Shown one piece after another: positions 63,939 through 64,000 of a stretch of 64,000 bases of DNA. The translations under genes were made by a program, and so were the position numbers. The stretch's first letter is position 1; each line of letters opens with the position of its first letter. Source of the DNA: Streptomyces sp. SLBN-31 (GTDB lineage: Bacteria; Actinomycetota; Actinomycetes; Streptomycetales; Streptomycetaceae); NCBI RefSeq assembly GCF_006715395.1, contig NZ_VFNC01000001.1, positions 496,001-560,000 of the forward strand. Direction: 5' to 3'. The notes under the pieces were generated by a model that was not told the DNA's origin, did no database searches, and worked only from the letters and a program-made list of their open reading frames with translations.

Positions 63939-64000
63939 CGGGGCGGCGAGCCCGCAGCATCTCTGCCGCCTCGGTCCCGTACGGCCCGATCACCCCTGAT

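Overview
The window is a piece of the chromosome of a Streptomyces species. The evidence is very high GC with strong third-position GC bias, GGAGG-type ribosome binding sites, frequent GTG and TTG starts, ATGA/GTGA stop-start overlaps, mycothiol biosynthesis (mshB), many SpoIIE/RsbW-type regulators, spore-pigment-type genes, and a cluster of BldK-like oligopeptide ABC transporters next to typA. No tRNA, rRNA, CRISPR array, insertion sequence or prophage was seen.

Layout. 1-4.5 kb (minus strand): the edge of a spore-pigment / type II polyketide locus (cupin fragment, SchA/CurD protein, FAD polyketide hydroxylase), with a class F sortase and a probable sortase substrate sitting between the pigment genes. 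4.8-7.9 kb (plus): a tightly coupled three-gene unit made of a 104-aa EACC1-like protein, a caspase-like peptidase and an all-helical 580-aa protein. This is a candidate conflict/programmed-response system and the most unusual item here. 7.9-19.8 kb: APC permease, SNF2-family helicase with a DNA-damage-type (PafBC/RecA-NDp) promoter, serpin, septum-formation/DUF4190 protein, GntR-HutC regulator, SPOR-like small protein, Nudix hydrolase, RsbW-like ATPase, and a large PAS-PAS-GAF-PP2C-HATPase phosphatase. 19.9-26.4 kb: a coiled-coil membrane protein that looks like a TPM protein without its TPM domain, a membrane-anchored GH18-like protein, and an operon for a three-subunit succinate dehydrogenase (small coiled-coil protein, cytochrome b, flavoprotein, iron-sulfur protein).

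26.7-51.4 kb is dominated by peptide uptake. It holds a solitary SBP_bac_5 lipoprotein, a small lipoprotein, typA, and then three complete five-gene oligopeptide ABC transporters: plus-strand operon 1 (32.3-38.2 kb), a minus-strand operon of a different lineage with a membrane-anchored binding protein (38.8-44.6 kb), and plus-strand operon 2 (45.8-51.4 kb). Operons 1 and 2 are paralogues whose ATPase genes share long identical DNA runs. An S9 dipeptidyl-peptidase-like gene follows, which fits import coupled to intracellular peptide cleavage.

51.5-64 kb: S9 peptidase, small membrane protein, mshB with a DUF6113 membrane protein, a Gly/Pro-rich PG_binding_4 protein, a complete ABC-2 exporter plus DesK/DesR-type two-component operon with a palindromic operator, a SirB1-type transglutaminase-like protein, a GNAT acetyltransferase and the seven-iron ferredoxin fdxA. 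Several intergenic regions carry strong hairpins. Copies of a dispersed Streptomyces intergenic repeat occur at 19.84, 38.27 and 38.37 kb.
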